Positions 46,201 through 57,500 of a DNA stretch of 64,000 nucleotides are shown here, piece by piece. The position numbers and the translations under genes are program-made. Position 1 is the first letter of the stretch. Each line of letters opens with the position of its first letter. The notes under the pieces were generated by a model. The model was given only the letters and a program-made list of their open reading frames with translations. It did not search any database and was not told where the DNA came from. Source of the stretch: Xiphias gladius (Eukaryota; Chordata; Actinopteri; Istiophoriformes; Xiphiidae); NCBI RefSeq assembly GCF_016859285.1, contig NC_053418.1, positions 2,076,001-2,140,000 on the forward strand, written 5' to 3'.

Positions 46201-47276
46201 AAAATCCCGTATCTGAGTCTGCGGCCATGAGCCCCCTCGAATTGTGTCCCTTTCCATACCAGCACCCGACCTGTGGCCTTCATTCACCAGGCAAGTCATG
46301 GTTTAGTCGTAGGCCGAGCACGTCCAACTTATTGGAGGACCAAGGTACAGTGAGTTTCTAAAGGAGTTCAAACGTAGAGTTCTACTTGAAGACCAGTAAT
46401 ATCCATACTTAAAGTCTAAAAAGTAAAAGTACTCATTGGACAGAATGGCTCCTTTTGAAGTGTTTTAATCTCTCTACACCCTGTGTCATCGTTTAATCTG
46501 TAATTGTGTTTTAAATTGATCCAATGTTTTTTGTTTTGTTTTTAATGTAAGATCCTAATTTGCAAAATAACTAGAAACTTTCAGTGGCTGAAGAACATTT
46601 CTTACTTAAGTAAATCAATATCACGACGTAAAAAATTCTCTGCTGCAAGTAAAAGTGCTGCATTCAAAGTCCTGCTTACGTACAAGTCCATCAACAGCAC
46701 AATGTACTTTAAGTATCAAAAGTAAAAGTACTTGTACTGGACGGATTTATTATTAAGCTTAACTAGATTTTTAATACTGATGCAAATGTCAGCATTTTTT
46801 GACTCTTCTCTAATTGATGCTGTTCTTTGAGGAACACTGAATAATTTGACCTCTTCGTTCCTCAAAACAATGATTTAAATTAAGCTACTGTCTTTCTCAA
46901 AAGTGCAAGTACCTCAACAGTGCACTTAAGTTAATGTACTTAATCGCTCCCCGCCACCGCCTATGGGTCCAGTATCGGTGAATTAGGAAACTGCGGTAAT
47001 CTTTCGTCCCCGCAGATAGTCCTGGTTGAGCTAAGAGGTTAAGAGGTCGCTTTAATTAACGACCTGACTTTGGTCAAGTTGTCTAACATCTGGTAAACGA
47101 GCAGGGACACCTCAGCCCGGCGAACGTGAACTGGCCATTAGTCAGCTAATGTGTGAGTTAGCCGGCTGTTGACTCACCTCGCCCCGTTCCGACCAGTACG
47201 GGTCGAATGTGATGTTTCCTTTGGGTGAATTTTTTAAGGCCACTAAAGTGTCCCATCGCAGATTTTCCGCAGGCAT
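34281..47276 (-). CDS. gle1: GLE1 RNA export mediator (nucleoporin-associated DDX19 activator)
   Basis: Fifteen coding exons read on the minus strand: 47178-47276 (ATG at 47276), 45212-45454, 44060-44218, 42406-42554, 42260-42320, 40584-40841, 39933-40152, 38976-39088, 37423-37635, 36417-36607, 36172-36301, 35763-35867, 35449-35531, 35298-35361 and 34281-34349 (stop). The sum is 719 codons, close to human GLE1 (698 aa). All phases agree. Known role: at the cytoplasmic face of the nuclear pore, GLE1 with IP6 activates the DEAD-box ATPase DDX19/Dbp5 for mRNA export, and it also acts in translation. Seen: an N-terminal peptide [11 protein letters not shown]; a Ser/Pro-rich linker (residues 34-150); a long charged coiled coil (about 150-400, e.g. 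[12 protein letters not shown]); and the conserved C-terminal HEAT-like domain from about 435 ([70 protein letters not shown]), ending in SSVFWRS. The intron after exon 2 has a GC donor. The last exon, only 69 bp, was placed from its match to the family C-terminus. Confidence 0.96.
34770..35055. repeat. Palindromic ATCGAT-rich dispersed repeat in gle1 intron 14
   Basis: Contains AACAACTAATCGATTATGCG, CAGCAGATTAATCGATAGTG and ends GACAGTTGCAGCCCTAATC. It lies between gle1 exon 14 and the small last exon. Confidence 0.65.
37842..38875. mobile_element. Possible non-autonomous DNA transposon in gle1 intron 8
   Basis: TACCGTATCAGCCTGAATAT near 37842 and GTCTTACATTTGGGCCAATA near 38850 form diverged inverted ends of the ACCGTATTT-type repeat seen in fish. 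An inner inverted pair (AATGTAAGACGAC at about 38793, GTCGTCTTACATT at about 38845) is also present. The extent is inferred from these ends. Confidence 0.4.
39378..39610. repeat. Palindromic ATCGAT-rich dispersed repeat in gle1 intron 7
   Basis: Partial copy with GTTGACTGATCGGTCACTCG, GCTTCTCAAATGTGAGGATC and CATCACTGTAAATTGAATC blocks. Confidence 0.5.
40903..40934. repeat. Perfect 14-bp inverted repeat, 4-nt loop (gle1 intron 5)
   Basis: CGTGTTTGGTCCTA and TAGGACCAAACACG around CTTT, about 60 bp upstream of the acceptor of gle1 exon 6 (minus strand). It could fold near the branch-point region. Confidence 0.9.
43244..43930 (+). mobile_element. Decayed Tc1/mariner-like DNA transposon in gle1 intron 3
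   Basis: This plus-strand stretch matches, by memory of a common fish repeat, the C-terminal half of a Tc1-like transposase gene and its 3' end. It begins around a GTCACGTGACAC segment and runs through the CCAAATTCCCCAGATCTC region (the PNSPDLNPIE-type part of the DDE domain) to ATTAGGCAGGTG and CATCGGTGTA. The reading frame is broken by many stops and indels. It lies opposite to gle1 between exons 3 and 4 and has no coding capacity. Confidence 0.75.
45201..45212 (-). other. gle1: GC-type (non-GT) splice donor of gle1 intron 2
   Basis: On the minus strand exon 2 ends ...GAGCAG and the intron starts GCAAGT, the classic strong context of GC-AG introns. The reading frame requires this site: exon 2 must leave in phase 0 to join GCTGTCAGTGAT of exon 3 (acceptor ...GTGCTGCAG at about 44219). 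The nearest GT, a few bases upstream, would leave phase 1 and break the frame. GC-AG introns are a known minor class. Confidence 0.8.
45830..46330. mobile_element. Degenerate DNA-transposon remnant in gle1 intron 1
   Basis: The segment contains TATGCAAACGCTTGGG and GCGAAAGTTTGAACAC motifs like the ends of a Tc1-like fish element, with no usable ORF. The family assignment rests on these short motifs and is tentative. Confidence 0.35.
46380..46970. mobile_element. Tol2-like hAT MITE copy in gle1 intron 1
   Basis: Contains AAAGTAAAAGTACTCATT, TTACTTAAGTAAATC and AAGTATCAAAAGTAAAAGTA blocks and ends near TTAATGTACTTAATCG. There is no coding capacity. It lies between gle1 exon 1 and exon 2. Confidence 0.55.
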
Positions 47277-48380
47277 CGCGACAGCCTAGTAAACAAAAAC
47301 AAAAAACGACCGACTACCGCTAACGTTGAGCTAAACTTCAAACCGCCAGCAGGGGTCACATAAATCAGAGTCCGACGAGAAACCGCACGCCTACTGGGTA
47401 GCGGCTCTGTGGTTCCGGCTGGACCCATCCCCTCGTATTTATATTTTTTATATCCGGTTCTTGGTTCAGTGATCTCGTAAAAACAGCATTGTACATTGCA
47501 TAAAATCTATACCATCTAATAACAAAGATTTGTTTTACTAAAGAGCGTATTTCTGAGCAGGTGGCTCAAATGGGAGAACCTTATAGAGTTGCAGTCCCCG
47601 AGGCGGCCTGTCTTTGCGAATCTGTCTTTTATTTGTTCCTAAATACTCAACCCTCAAGCCAAAAAGCCAAAAAACTCCCGCGATATGACATGTAGGAAGA
47701 TTCGGCGTAAAAGTCGTTGGCCGGGGCGCATTTTAAGTAACTGTCTGACCTGGTCCACAGTGCTGTTGTCGCGCCACCTCGACTATAAATGTTACAGCAG
47801 AAATTAAACAAGATGATTTCGGTGCATCAGATGAAAGCCGAGTTTTAAAACAGACCCCAGTAATTTATGTCATGTCCTAAACGATGTCTTGTAGGGTTTT
47901 TATGTTTGCTAATGAGCAAGAATATCTTGAAGTACCAAAGTTCTCAACGGGGTTTGGATTAAGTAAGACTTTAACTGAAAATATTGATATTTAGATAATC
48001 CCTCTATAGGACTTAACTATATAAAGTACTTCAAAGATACTTTATACTTAACTTACTATGGTTGTATTTTAAATCTATGGTATTAGTAAATTATACAGAA
48101 AAAAAATGTTGGACCATAGTTTGGCTGTTAAGAAGCCTGTTAAATAAGTAAGGAATTAAACCTTTTATTTTTAAGAATGTTTATTATGTGTTCTGTCAGA
48201 AAAATGCAAACATTTTCCCACAGATGAAAGTTTTCAAATTTAGGGACAGGAAAGACGGAAGATTTTCAAAAAACAATGCCAACAGAATCAAGAAGTGTGC
48301 AAAAAAGTTATTTATTCAAAACGATATAAATACACTTCAGGTGACTAAAAACACAAAAAGATTTTTTTTTTAAAGAAAGC
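47277..48380. other. Short odf2-gle1 spacer with the gle1 promoter
   Basis: About 1.1 kb between the gle1 start codon and the odf2 poly-A signal. A GCTAACGTTGAGC element lies at 47319-47331, next to the gle1 start. No TATA box is obvious. Confidence 0.5.
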
Positions 48381-48386
48381 TTTATT
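48381..48386 (-). terminator. odf2: Polyadenylation signal of odf2
   Basis: TTTATT on the plus strand (AATAAA on the minus strand) lies about 120 bp past the odf2 stop, giving a short 3' UTR. A second TTTATT is near 48310. Short spacing to the gle1 start (about 1.1 kb) fits the compact head-to-tail arrangement. Confidence 0.6.
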
Positions 48387-48504
48387 AATTTCATAGACTT
48401 TATAAATCTCTCAAGTCAAAAGCAAATACTCAATAAATGTAATTTGCATCTACTGCAATGCTTTGGGGACGGACGAATGCTGGTCAGGTTGGTGAGTTGT
48501 GCGG

Positions 48505-51500
48505 TCAGCTTTCGAGCAAAGAGTCACCGAACACGTTTCCATATGAGGTTTTGAGAAAATGAACATAGTTCTGCAGACTGCGGTTTGTAGAGTCTGACTG
48601 CTCCAGTCTGTCCTTCATGTTCTGCAGGTGACTCTGGAAACGACGCTCCATCTGAAGGAAAACAAACACAGCAAAAACGTTTTTTAAGAATTTCGATTTC
48701 CAGTTTTTGTTACGGGTCACAGAAGGAGAAGCCGTAAGTGGTGTGTCCTCAACATTGAAATTCATCAACGCCAGCTAAATTTACTCATTCACTTCTAATC
48801 CCGCTGGGAGCTGATCATGACTGTATTGAATGGAAATGTTCTGCGGAGGACCAGAGTGACGTACATCCTCCTTGCTTCGCTGTAGCTGACTCAGCTCTGT
48901 TTTGGCCCGGCTCAGCTGGCTCTGCAGGTCCAAAGCTTTAGACTGAGACGCCCTCTCCTTGGCCAAAACCCTCTGGATGCTGTCGTCAACCTGTGGACGA
49001 GAGGCAAAATGTTGAGTTGAACTTTTCCCGACTGTGTTTACATCGACAAAAAAACTAAAGAATAGGAAAAAGCCATGTAAACGGTATCTCTGATAACCTT
49101 ATCTGAACAGAATCCCAGCCATAGTCGGGAAAGTAATGATTATATTAATGATTTTATTGAATGATTCTAACTCCAGTTTTGTCACTGAAGGCCACTGTAA
49201 GCATGTACACACCTTTTGGAAATAAGCACAAAGACTCACTGTGTGACTCTAAGTTTGGACTGAGCTTAAAGTTGCTATGCGATCTTTTGTTCCATGGACA
49301 CTGATGGACGGGTTAGAGAAGTGACTTCATGGTTTCACACCTGTCTCTGTGCGTCGTCCAGACTTTGTTGCAGCTGTCTGCTCAGGACGCTGCACTCACA
49401 AGTCTTCTCCTCCAGCTGCTGCTGAACGCTGCGGATACCGGCCTCCTTCGAGGTGAGAGCCTGAGACATTGCCTTGTTTTCCACCTTCATGTCCTCCAGC
49501 CTCCTACAACAAACAAAACACCAATCAACAGCCGCAGTTTTAGACCATGGTACGGTATGTGTGTTATTTCTGTCGCACTTTCAAAAGTGTTTTATGTCTG
49601 CAATCGTTGTGTGCATTTGATATTTTATCTTATATTCATTTTTCAGACAGTTCTGTACCTTTCCAAGTTGTGAATCTTCTCCTTGAGAACGTTGTTTTCC
49701 TCCTGCAGCAGCAGGTTCCTCTGCTGAAATGTCTCCAGCTGAGTGCCTTGCTGTTCCACCTGTGGAGGAACACAATTAACAAGCAGCACGTGGTCAGCCA
49801 TGATGGAAATCCACCTCATCCAGGTGGCCGTCTGAAACGCTGGACATATACTTCAAGTCCAGCCGGGAACTTTTGTTGCGTCCCCCCGTCTGCCCCCTCG
49901 TTTTCTGTCAGCTCTGTACTATCTGCTTTCAAAAAAGGCCAAATACTGCAAAACCCAGAAAAAGAAATCCACCTCCATGCATTATGACAGTCAACAGTTC
50001 TCTCTAGTTGAACTAAATTAGGTAGCTTGCGAGACTATTTCTTGCATCAGATGACAGTTAAGAAAGTAAAATGAGAATTCTTAAACGACAGTTTCTTTTC
50101 CTCTGAAAAAGGAAAAGGAAATTTGTAGGATTAACTCATCACGTCATTCTCCTAAACATATCTGTTTCCATCACTGTGTTGCACAATCAAGTGTATATAT
50201 ATGTATATATTTGTTCACATTAACCAAATAAAGAAATAAAATCCTTTGTTTTGACCCGGGTAGGACAGTAAGAAAACATCATGCTTTGGTGCCTTCTAGA
50301 CAGTGTTTTTATCAGAGGACGTCTCCCACTACCGAGGGTAATTCAGGTCGTTTGTGACGACAGGCATCATTTCACTTCTTACACAAGACCCAATGAAAAT
50401 ATGAGGCAGGTTTAATGTAACTGGAATGGTTTAGTTGGGGGCCAATCATTCCAGAGAGGTGCCGTGACCCTGTCACCGCGAGGAAGGTGATGAGTTTGCT
50501 GTTGTGCAAAGTCTTCCGGGACAACTAATTCAACTGACAGCCAATTTAGAGAAGAGTTTATAAAGATTTCTCCAACCCTTGCAGAACAGGCTGCCAAAAC
50601 TCTGTCCGATAAACAAGCCGCATGTGAGCTGTGATTTTTTGTTTGAAACCCTGGTTCATCTCGAAAAGATGTAAACCTTCATGGCTGCTCCCACCCAGAA
50701 TATAAGTATCTTCCAGGCCGTTACGTACCTTGTGTCTGACTTCGGAGAGGGCAGCGTTGTGCTCCAGGTTCCTCCTCTCGTGGGTGTCGGCCTCCTGCTG
50801 GGCATCTCGGAGCTGCTGCTCGGTCCTCCTCAGTCTGTCGGGCAGCGTCTCGAGCTCTCTGAGCCGGCCCAGGAGCTCCCTCCTCAGCTGCTCCTTCTCC
50901 CTCTCCAGGCTCACCTCCACCTCCCGCACCTCCTTCTGCGTCACCTCCAGCTTCAGGCAGTACTCTTCGGATTCCAGGCGAGCCTGCTGGACCTGCACGG
51001 AGAGGTACGATGCCACCGCAGCACAGTGAACTTCAACACTGGGATCTAAAGTGTTTCCATGCAGATCTGCTCAACACCGCCATCCTGTTTTTTGTGAGTG
51101 ATTTGAGTGAACTGACACTGTAAAGTCCCTTAACATTTGTTTTCAAAGTACAAAAGTACACATCAGAGTCCAGAGTAAACATCATTTCCATTTCAGGTGG
51201 CGATGTATGTTTTTTACTTTTGCAGAAAAACGGTTCCAGAAAAAACAATCACAATATTTAGAATTGCAGAGAAATCATGCAGCTTTATAGCCAAGTTTTC
51301 AAGTTAGCTCTCATTTATTTGCGGTGTTGGTTGCGTAAAGTGAAGCAGCATCACTGAGAGTCAGACTGTACCTTCTTCTTGTATTTCTCCACCAGGTTTT
51401 CATACTTTCGGATTGATGACTTCAGCTGACGGGCTTCAGACTGAAGTCCCCTGAGTTTCTCCTCGGATGACGTCAGCTCACCCTAAATGTGGTGAATGTT

Positions 51501-54500
51501 TACAGTGAATGCCAGTGAAGTACATTTCCCTTAGTCCGCAGAATTTATGAAACAGTGGAAGGAGAAGCTGTCAAAACCTTTATCAAGAAAGTTACCTGTA
51601 AGAGCTGCAAAATAAATCAAATAAAACAAATGTTTAAAACAGTTCAGTGACGGTTCACGAACACTTAGTCTTATAACATAGAGAGCACTCGTCTCCCGTA
51701 ATTACCCATCTGGCTTCAAAAAACAAGTTATTTCTCTTCATAGCATCATGTGATGAATAAGGTCCTTTTGATTTAATAGATGTTTACGAAAAAGAGCTAC
51801 TGATTAAATACCGATTGAGGAAAGTCTGCAGTTGATTTTTCCGAAGGTACCTTGAGTCTCTGGTTGTCCAGCTTTGTGGAGGCGTTTTCAGCGCTGAGAT
51901 GATCAAGCTGATCCCTGAGCTCCTCCCTCTCCGCCCGGCTCTTCTCCTCCGCCGAGCGGAGCCGAGAATTCAGCTCGGTCACCTGGCTGCGATGGGGGCG
52001 GGTACGGTTTATTAGGCGCAGTCAAAACTCAGTGAAAGGTCAAAGATGCAGCGCTTTGGGGGCCGTGGCGGTGGTGGGGGGCCCGAACTTGGAACCGTTT
52101 ACCAGACGACGTGAGATGCTCGGAATCTCTCACAGTTTTTTTAAAAATAGGAGTAAAAGCTTTAAATTTAAAGACGTGGAAAGAGGAGATATGGTTGAAG
52201 TATTTAGTATAGTAGTGTCGCAGAGACACAGCAGTTTTTATTGTTATGATTTATCATGTTATGAAGATTGCTATGAGGCCGGGGCCACTGTGGAAATAAG
52301 TGATCTTTAACTTTTAGTGTCTTTGCTTGCTTCGTGTGCGGCTCGTGCCTCGTTTTATTTTGTCTCCGTTGTATTTGTTTATGTTTCATGCTGAGTTGGG
52401 TCCGTGTTTTGTTTTTTGTTTGTTTGTTTGAATATTTGGATGAGTGTGTTATGCGTGGGTTATCTTGTGATAAAAACAAAAAAACCAAACCATAAAACTT
52501 GTGTTATGCTATCGTCACATTCCCCACAACAATTTTACAATCGCGATTCCCTAACTGGTATTTTGTTTCGGTGCAGTGTGAGGTAAAGCAACTCTCTCAA
52601 ATTTTGTTTTTAGCCTACTTGTGTTTGTCATTTTCTGGTGGCGGTCCAATAAATGTTATTGTTTTTGTATCGCGCGTTCTCAAACATTCTCTATTGAATG
52701 TTGGGACATTTCTTATATAAAAGTTAATGGTATTCCCGAAATTCCATGAAACTACAGTGGAAACCTTCTGTGACTGTCATTCAATCCATGTTACACTACA
52801 CAGCAGTTTAAGACCAGGCTCCGCAACAACAAATATCATGGCATACCTAGCCACAGTGCCTCTACAACTACTGTGCTTTTCACGTGTAATCATGTTTGTA
52901 TCTGGACTTAACAACCGTTTGCTTCATTTTAGATTTTTCTTGGGTTGAAAAAGTTCAAATCATTTTTTCAGTCCAACTCCACATTAAAAATGTGGAGTTG
53001 GACCAAGTCTGGACCAAGTCTGGACTCAGCTGCAGTGTTGGAGATTGTGCCGGCACATAATTGCTAATCAGTCCCACATTTTCTGCTCAATGTGAAAAAG
53101 ATTACCACGTTTTGGGAGAATATATATTTAACCCAACATTAAGATACTGTATCTCAATGTTGGGTTGGATCTGTGTCTCTGCAGAATTCTACTGGCATCC
53201 GTTTGTATAATATAATTAAATTGGTATAAATAAAAAGTGACAAAAAAGATTCAATTTTTTTTTGTTTTGGTTTTTATACTTTTGGATCATTTAACCTCAG
53301 GCTTTAGTTTTGAGTTTTTATTTATTAAAAGTCAAATCTAACATTTTCATAAAATCAGTAAAATGTGCTGGTGCTACATTATGACTAGAAATTAAAGTTG
53401 TAATATGTGAAGGCCACAAAAAAAAAAAAAAAAAAAAAAAATCAACAACAGGTTGCTCATGATTCATATAGTTGCGAATACTAAGAAGTATTATTTACAT
53501 AATTCATACGACTGGCCTACAGACAATGAGAGTTGATCTATATAGTTCAATCCAGATTCTCTTTTTTGTCGAGTCATGATACTGCTGTGAAAATGTTAGA
53601 CAAATGTTTGGCTGTGCACATCACGATGCTTTACACACACAAACTAGACTAAATGGGTTTCTGATTGCACTCACAGTTTGAGAGCAGAGATTTCCTCCTC
53701 CAGCTGTCCTTTAACAGCTGCCTCTTTAGAGTGTCGCAGGCACCATTCGCTGGATGTGGACAGAGCTTGAGCCAACTGGGTTTCCTTTATCATATAAAAA
53801 CAGAAATGGTCTACTTATTATTGTTCATCTTTTAGCCTTTCAACTTATTCCATGGCTGGAATTCGTTTATATTTTAGGATGTACAGCACTGAGCAAAGGT
53901 TTCAGGCTCTTCAGATGTTTAGATTCTGATCCATCCCACAACACCATCGGGGAGGCGTATGATCTGACCCAGGTTCATCCTGCAGCAGGACAACGAGCCC
54001 AAAGACACAGCCCGAGACATAAAGAACTGTCTTCAGAGAGACAAGGACAACAAGGAGTCCTGCAGCAGATGGTCTGGCCCCTACAGAGACCTGATCTCAA
54101 CATCATGGGAGTCAGTCTGGGATCACACGAAGAGACAGAAGACACTGAGACAGACTGAATCCACAGAAGAACCGTGGCAGGTTCTCCAAGATGCCGGAAC
54201 GACCCGCCTGCCGAGAACATGGAAAACTGTGTGCAAGTGTACCGAGGAGAACTGGAGCTGGTTTAAAGGCAAAGGGGGGTCACAGCAAATACAATTTTTT
54301 TTCTCTTTACTATGCTTTGTGTGAAGTTAATTGATAAATAAAAACTATTCATGTCATTATTTTTGAAAGCATCCTCACTTTACATGCAGTTCCTGAAACG
54401 TTTGCACAGTAGCTGAATGTTTCAAGAACTCCTGACGAAGACTTCACACGCAACCAGGCGAGCAGGCGGGAACCAAAGATCCTCGGTAAAGCCGAACCAA

Positions 54501-57500
54501 CTCAACAAGCAGGAAACTGTCCACTCACACGCCGCGTCTGCGCTGTAGTCTGCTGCGGGAGCCATTACGTGCCTTCAAAGGCTACGCTGGGCCTCACTTC
54601 TGTGTTTCACTGGAACATTGCAGCTGAACCTCCCTTGAACCTGATTTGCATAAAAGCGTGCCATCACACGAGACACCGCCACCGGTGAGAAAACTCATTT
54701 GCAGTCAGGATAAACCACAGAGAGGTCTGCGGACCAGCCTCTGGAACCGGGCCTTTGTTTGGAGAAAGACGTGTCGCCTGTAAGTCTCACACACTGACCT
54801 CTGTAACGGGGGCCGCAGCAGAACTCACAGTGACAGAGAGAATCAGATCAACAGCAAAACCGAACTTCTCCTCAATGCTAGATAACAGTGGGAGTAACTG
54901 AGAAAATATTTATGATACATATACTCATCCTCTGGTCTAAGAGTGAGTATACAATGCAAGGAAATCTCCCACTACACCATCAATAACATTTTAGAAAAAG
55001 AAACCATATTTACTGCTTTTTACAATGTTTAATGTAGATAACTGATTTCAAGGTATTCGTGAGCAGCCTCTGACACGTTACTGCTGTTTAATTATTACAC
55101 TGTAGATACACATCCTGGCTGCTGAGGGGTGCAGCAGCAATCCTCTCAGTTACCCACCGCTCTGCTGCTCCGAAAACTGACCTTCTCCTGAAGTTTTTCT
55201 GCGAGCTCTCTGGCGGACTCCTGGGCTCGCTCGGCCTGCTGGGTCAGCAGGGCCAGGGCTTCCTGGTCTCGCCTCCCCTGCTCCTTCTCCTTCTCCTCCT
55301 CGCCCCTCCGCTGCCTGTGACTCTGCAGCTCCTCCCGCAGAGCCTGGAGCTCCTCCTGCTGCTGCTGCTGGCTCTGCTGCATCCTCTGGCCCACACAGTG
55401 AGGAGGGGGAGGCATTCACAAACCAGGATGAAGGTTTAATAAAGACCCTCACATGCTCTTATAAATATGCAGTTGCTATTTTGTAGCTTGGTCCAAGTTT
55501 ATGGACTGAGATAAAAAAAATGTCCTATTTTAATAATATATTCCATAAAGAATATAATGTTCCAGTGTGTCCCGTGAATTATTCTGAATAATCAGAAATG
55601 TGTTTGTTTCTATATTTCATTTTTCAATGCTGTATGCACCACACCCTGAATCCTTTTCATCTCTGTTTCATCGGGGCGAGGCAGAAATCTCAGAGCGGGA
55701 CATCTCCAAACTGGGACAGGGGAAACCGAAACTATCTGCATGGCTGGATACCGCCACAGATAATTGAAAAAATACTGTATTACTTGTCGGTTGGGTGACT
55801 CAGCCCTTTAAGAATGAGGAATTTTAGCCCTCAGAGCTGAAACGTGTTGGGACACCAGTCATTTCCTTCTGACACTAACACTGGCACCTATAGCGCAATG
55901 TCAGTGAAAACAACCGACGTTTCATTGTATCTACGTGAAAAGCAAAGGTCTCTATGTGCCCAGCTGAGATCTGGCATTTTAACACTTGCTGTTGAAACCG
56001 GACAGTTTGTCAGAAAACCCAGATTTGTTCAGTTTGCTGTCTGAATGATGCAGAATCCAGAAAATGAATTCCACTTTGTTTTCTAACGCCCTTTTTTATT
56101 GGGAACTGTGCAATATGTCGTTTAGTAAGATAACAACAGATCCTGACTGAATACATATGGATGATGCACACAGACTCCGCTGGCTGTTCACATATGAAAC
56201 ATTTAAAGTGGCCAGTTAAGTGGACAAAGACATATATATTTACATAAATATAGTATTTTTGCACTTATAGGGTTGTAAGTTTTTTGCTCTTTTTTTTTTT
56301 GGCAGATGTTTTAGCAGAAAGTGCATTTTTTGTCAAACAGCGGTGCTTTGTAACCCCATGCGGGATGGGCCAGATGTTCGGCATGACACAGAGGTAAAAC
56401 TCAAACCAAAGGGTCCTATTCTCTGTTCACAGACCTGGATCTGAGCAGCCAGGTGGGCCTTTTCAGCCTCTGCTCTCTTCAGCTGAGACTCCAGATGGTC
56501 GCGCGTTGCCCCCAGGATTCTTGAAAGCTCCGCCGTCGCCTTCGAGTTGTCCTGCCATGACAGACGGAAGCAGAGAATGAGGGGGAGTTTCTATTTGTGG
56601 ACCCATGCAGACGGACCTGTGTCTGACTATGTGAGCGGTTTCAACCGTTTTCTGCCAAGCTATGATACAATGCAGGTGAACAAAGACACAGTCCCAGGTA
56701 CAATTCTTAACCTTTTCAAAGTCCAAATGCTCGGCCAGCTTGGACACCTCTTTCTCCTTGTTGGTGAGTTTGGCCAAAAGTCGCTGCAAGAGAAGAACAA
56801 AAACAAGAGCGGCCTCCTGTGATGTTACCTGCCGGCAGGTGACCTTGTGAATGGGGGGGGGGCAGCATTGTCTGACACTCACAATGTTCTCTGCTTCGCT
56901 GTCGCCCAATCTCTTCTTCAAGGCGTCTTTCTGTTCTGACCACACCAGTGAATCTCTCTGTGGATTCAAGCGTGCAAGCAACAGCAAGAGGGGAATTATT
57001 TCGTACCAGTGTTTGCTTATGCTGTAATTTATGGTATTTCTATATTGTCTTTATAAACAGGAATCACATAAGCTCACAATTTTCTTCATCTTTTCTGTCA
57101 TATTTTGGTCATTTGTCATCCTCTGTTGTTTGCTTTCAGTGTAAATGGCCTTAAATGGCTTTCTACACAAGCAGACAACTCCCACAACTGAGCAAATTAA
57201 ATAAACCGATGTGAATACTTACCGTGAAAATTATGGTGAAGTTCAAAACGAATGACTGCTTCCATTATTAATCAATCTGCCAGTTATTTTTTGGATTGTT
57301 TTTAAATGGTTTGTTTTTTTCCGACCAGAAGTCCAAGATATTTCATTTACAGTGAAATAAAACAGAAAAGCACGAAAATCTCACATTTGAAAAGGAGGAA
57401 CCAGCAAATGTCTGGCACTTTTGCTTGATTATCAGAACCGCTGCATTTATTGATCATCTGATTAATTTCTTGATTAGCACTAGTGAAATTATTAGGTGTG

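Noticed and set aside
50681..51049. Leu-rich plus-strand ORF
   Set aside because: Antisense shadow of the odf2 coiled-coil exon 50729-50992.
53754..54158. 134-codon plus-strand ORF
   Set aside because: It spans an odf2 exon on the other strand and the Tc1-like remnant; chance reading.
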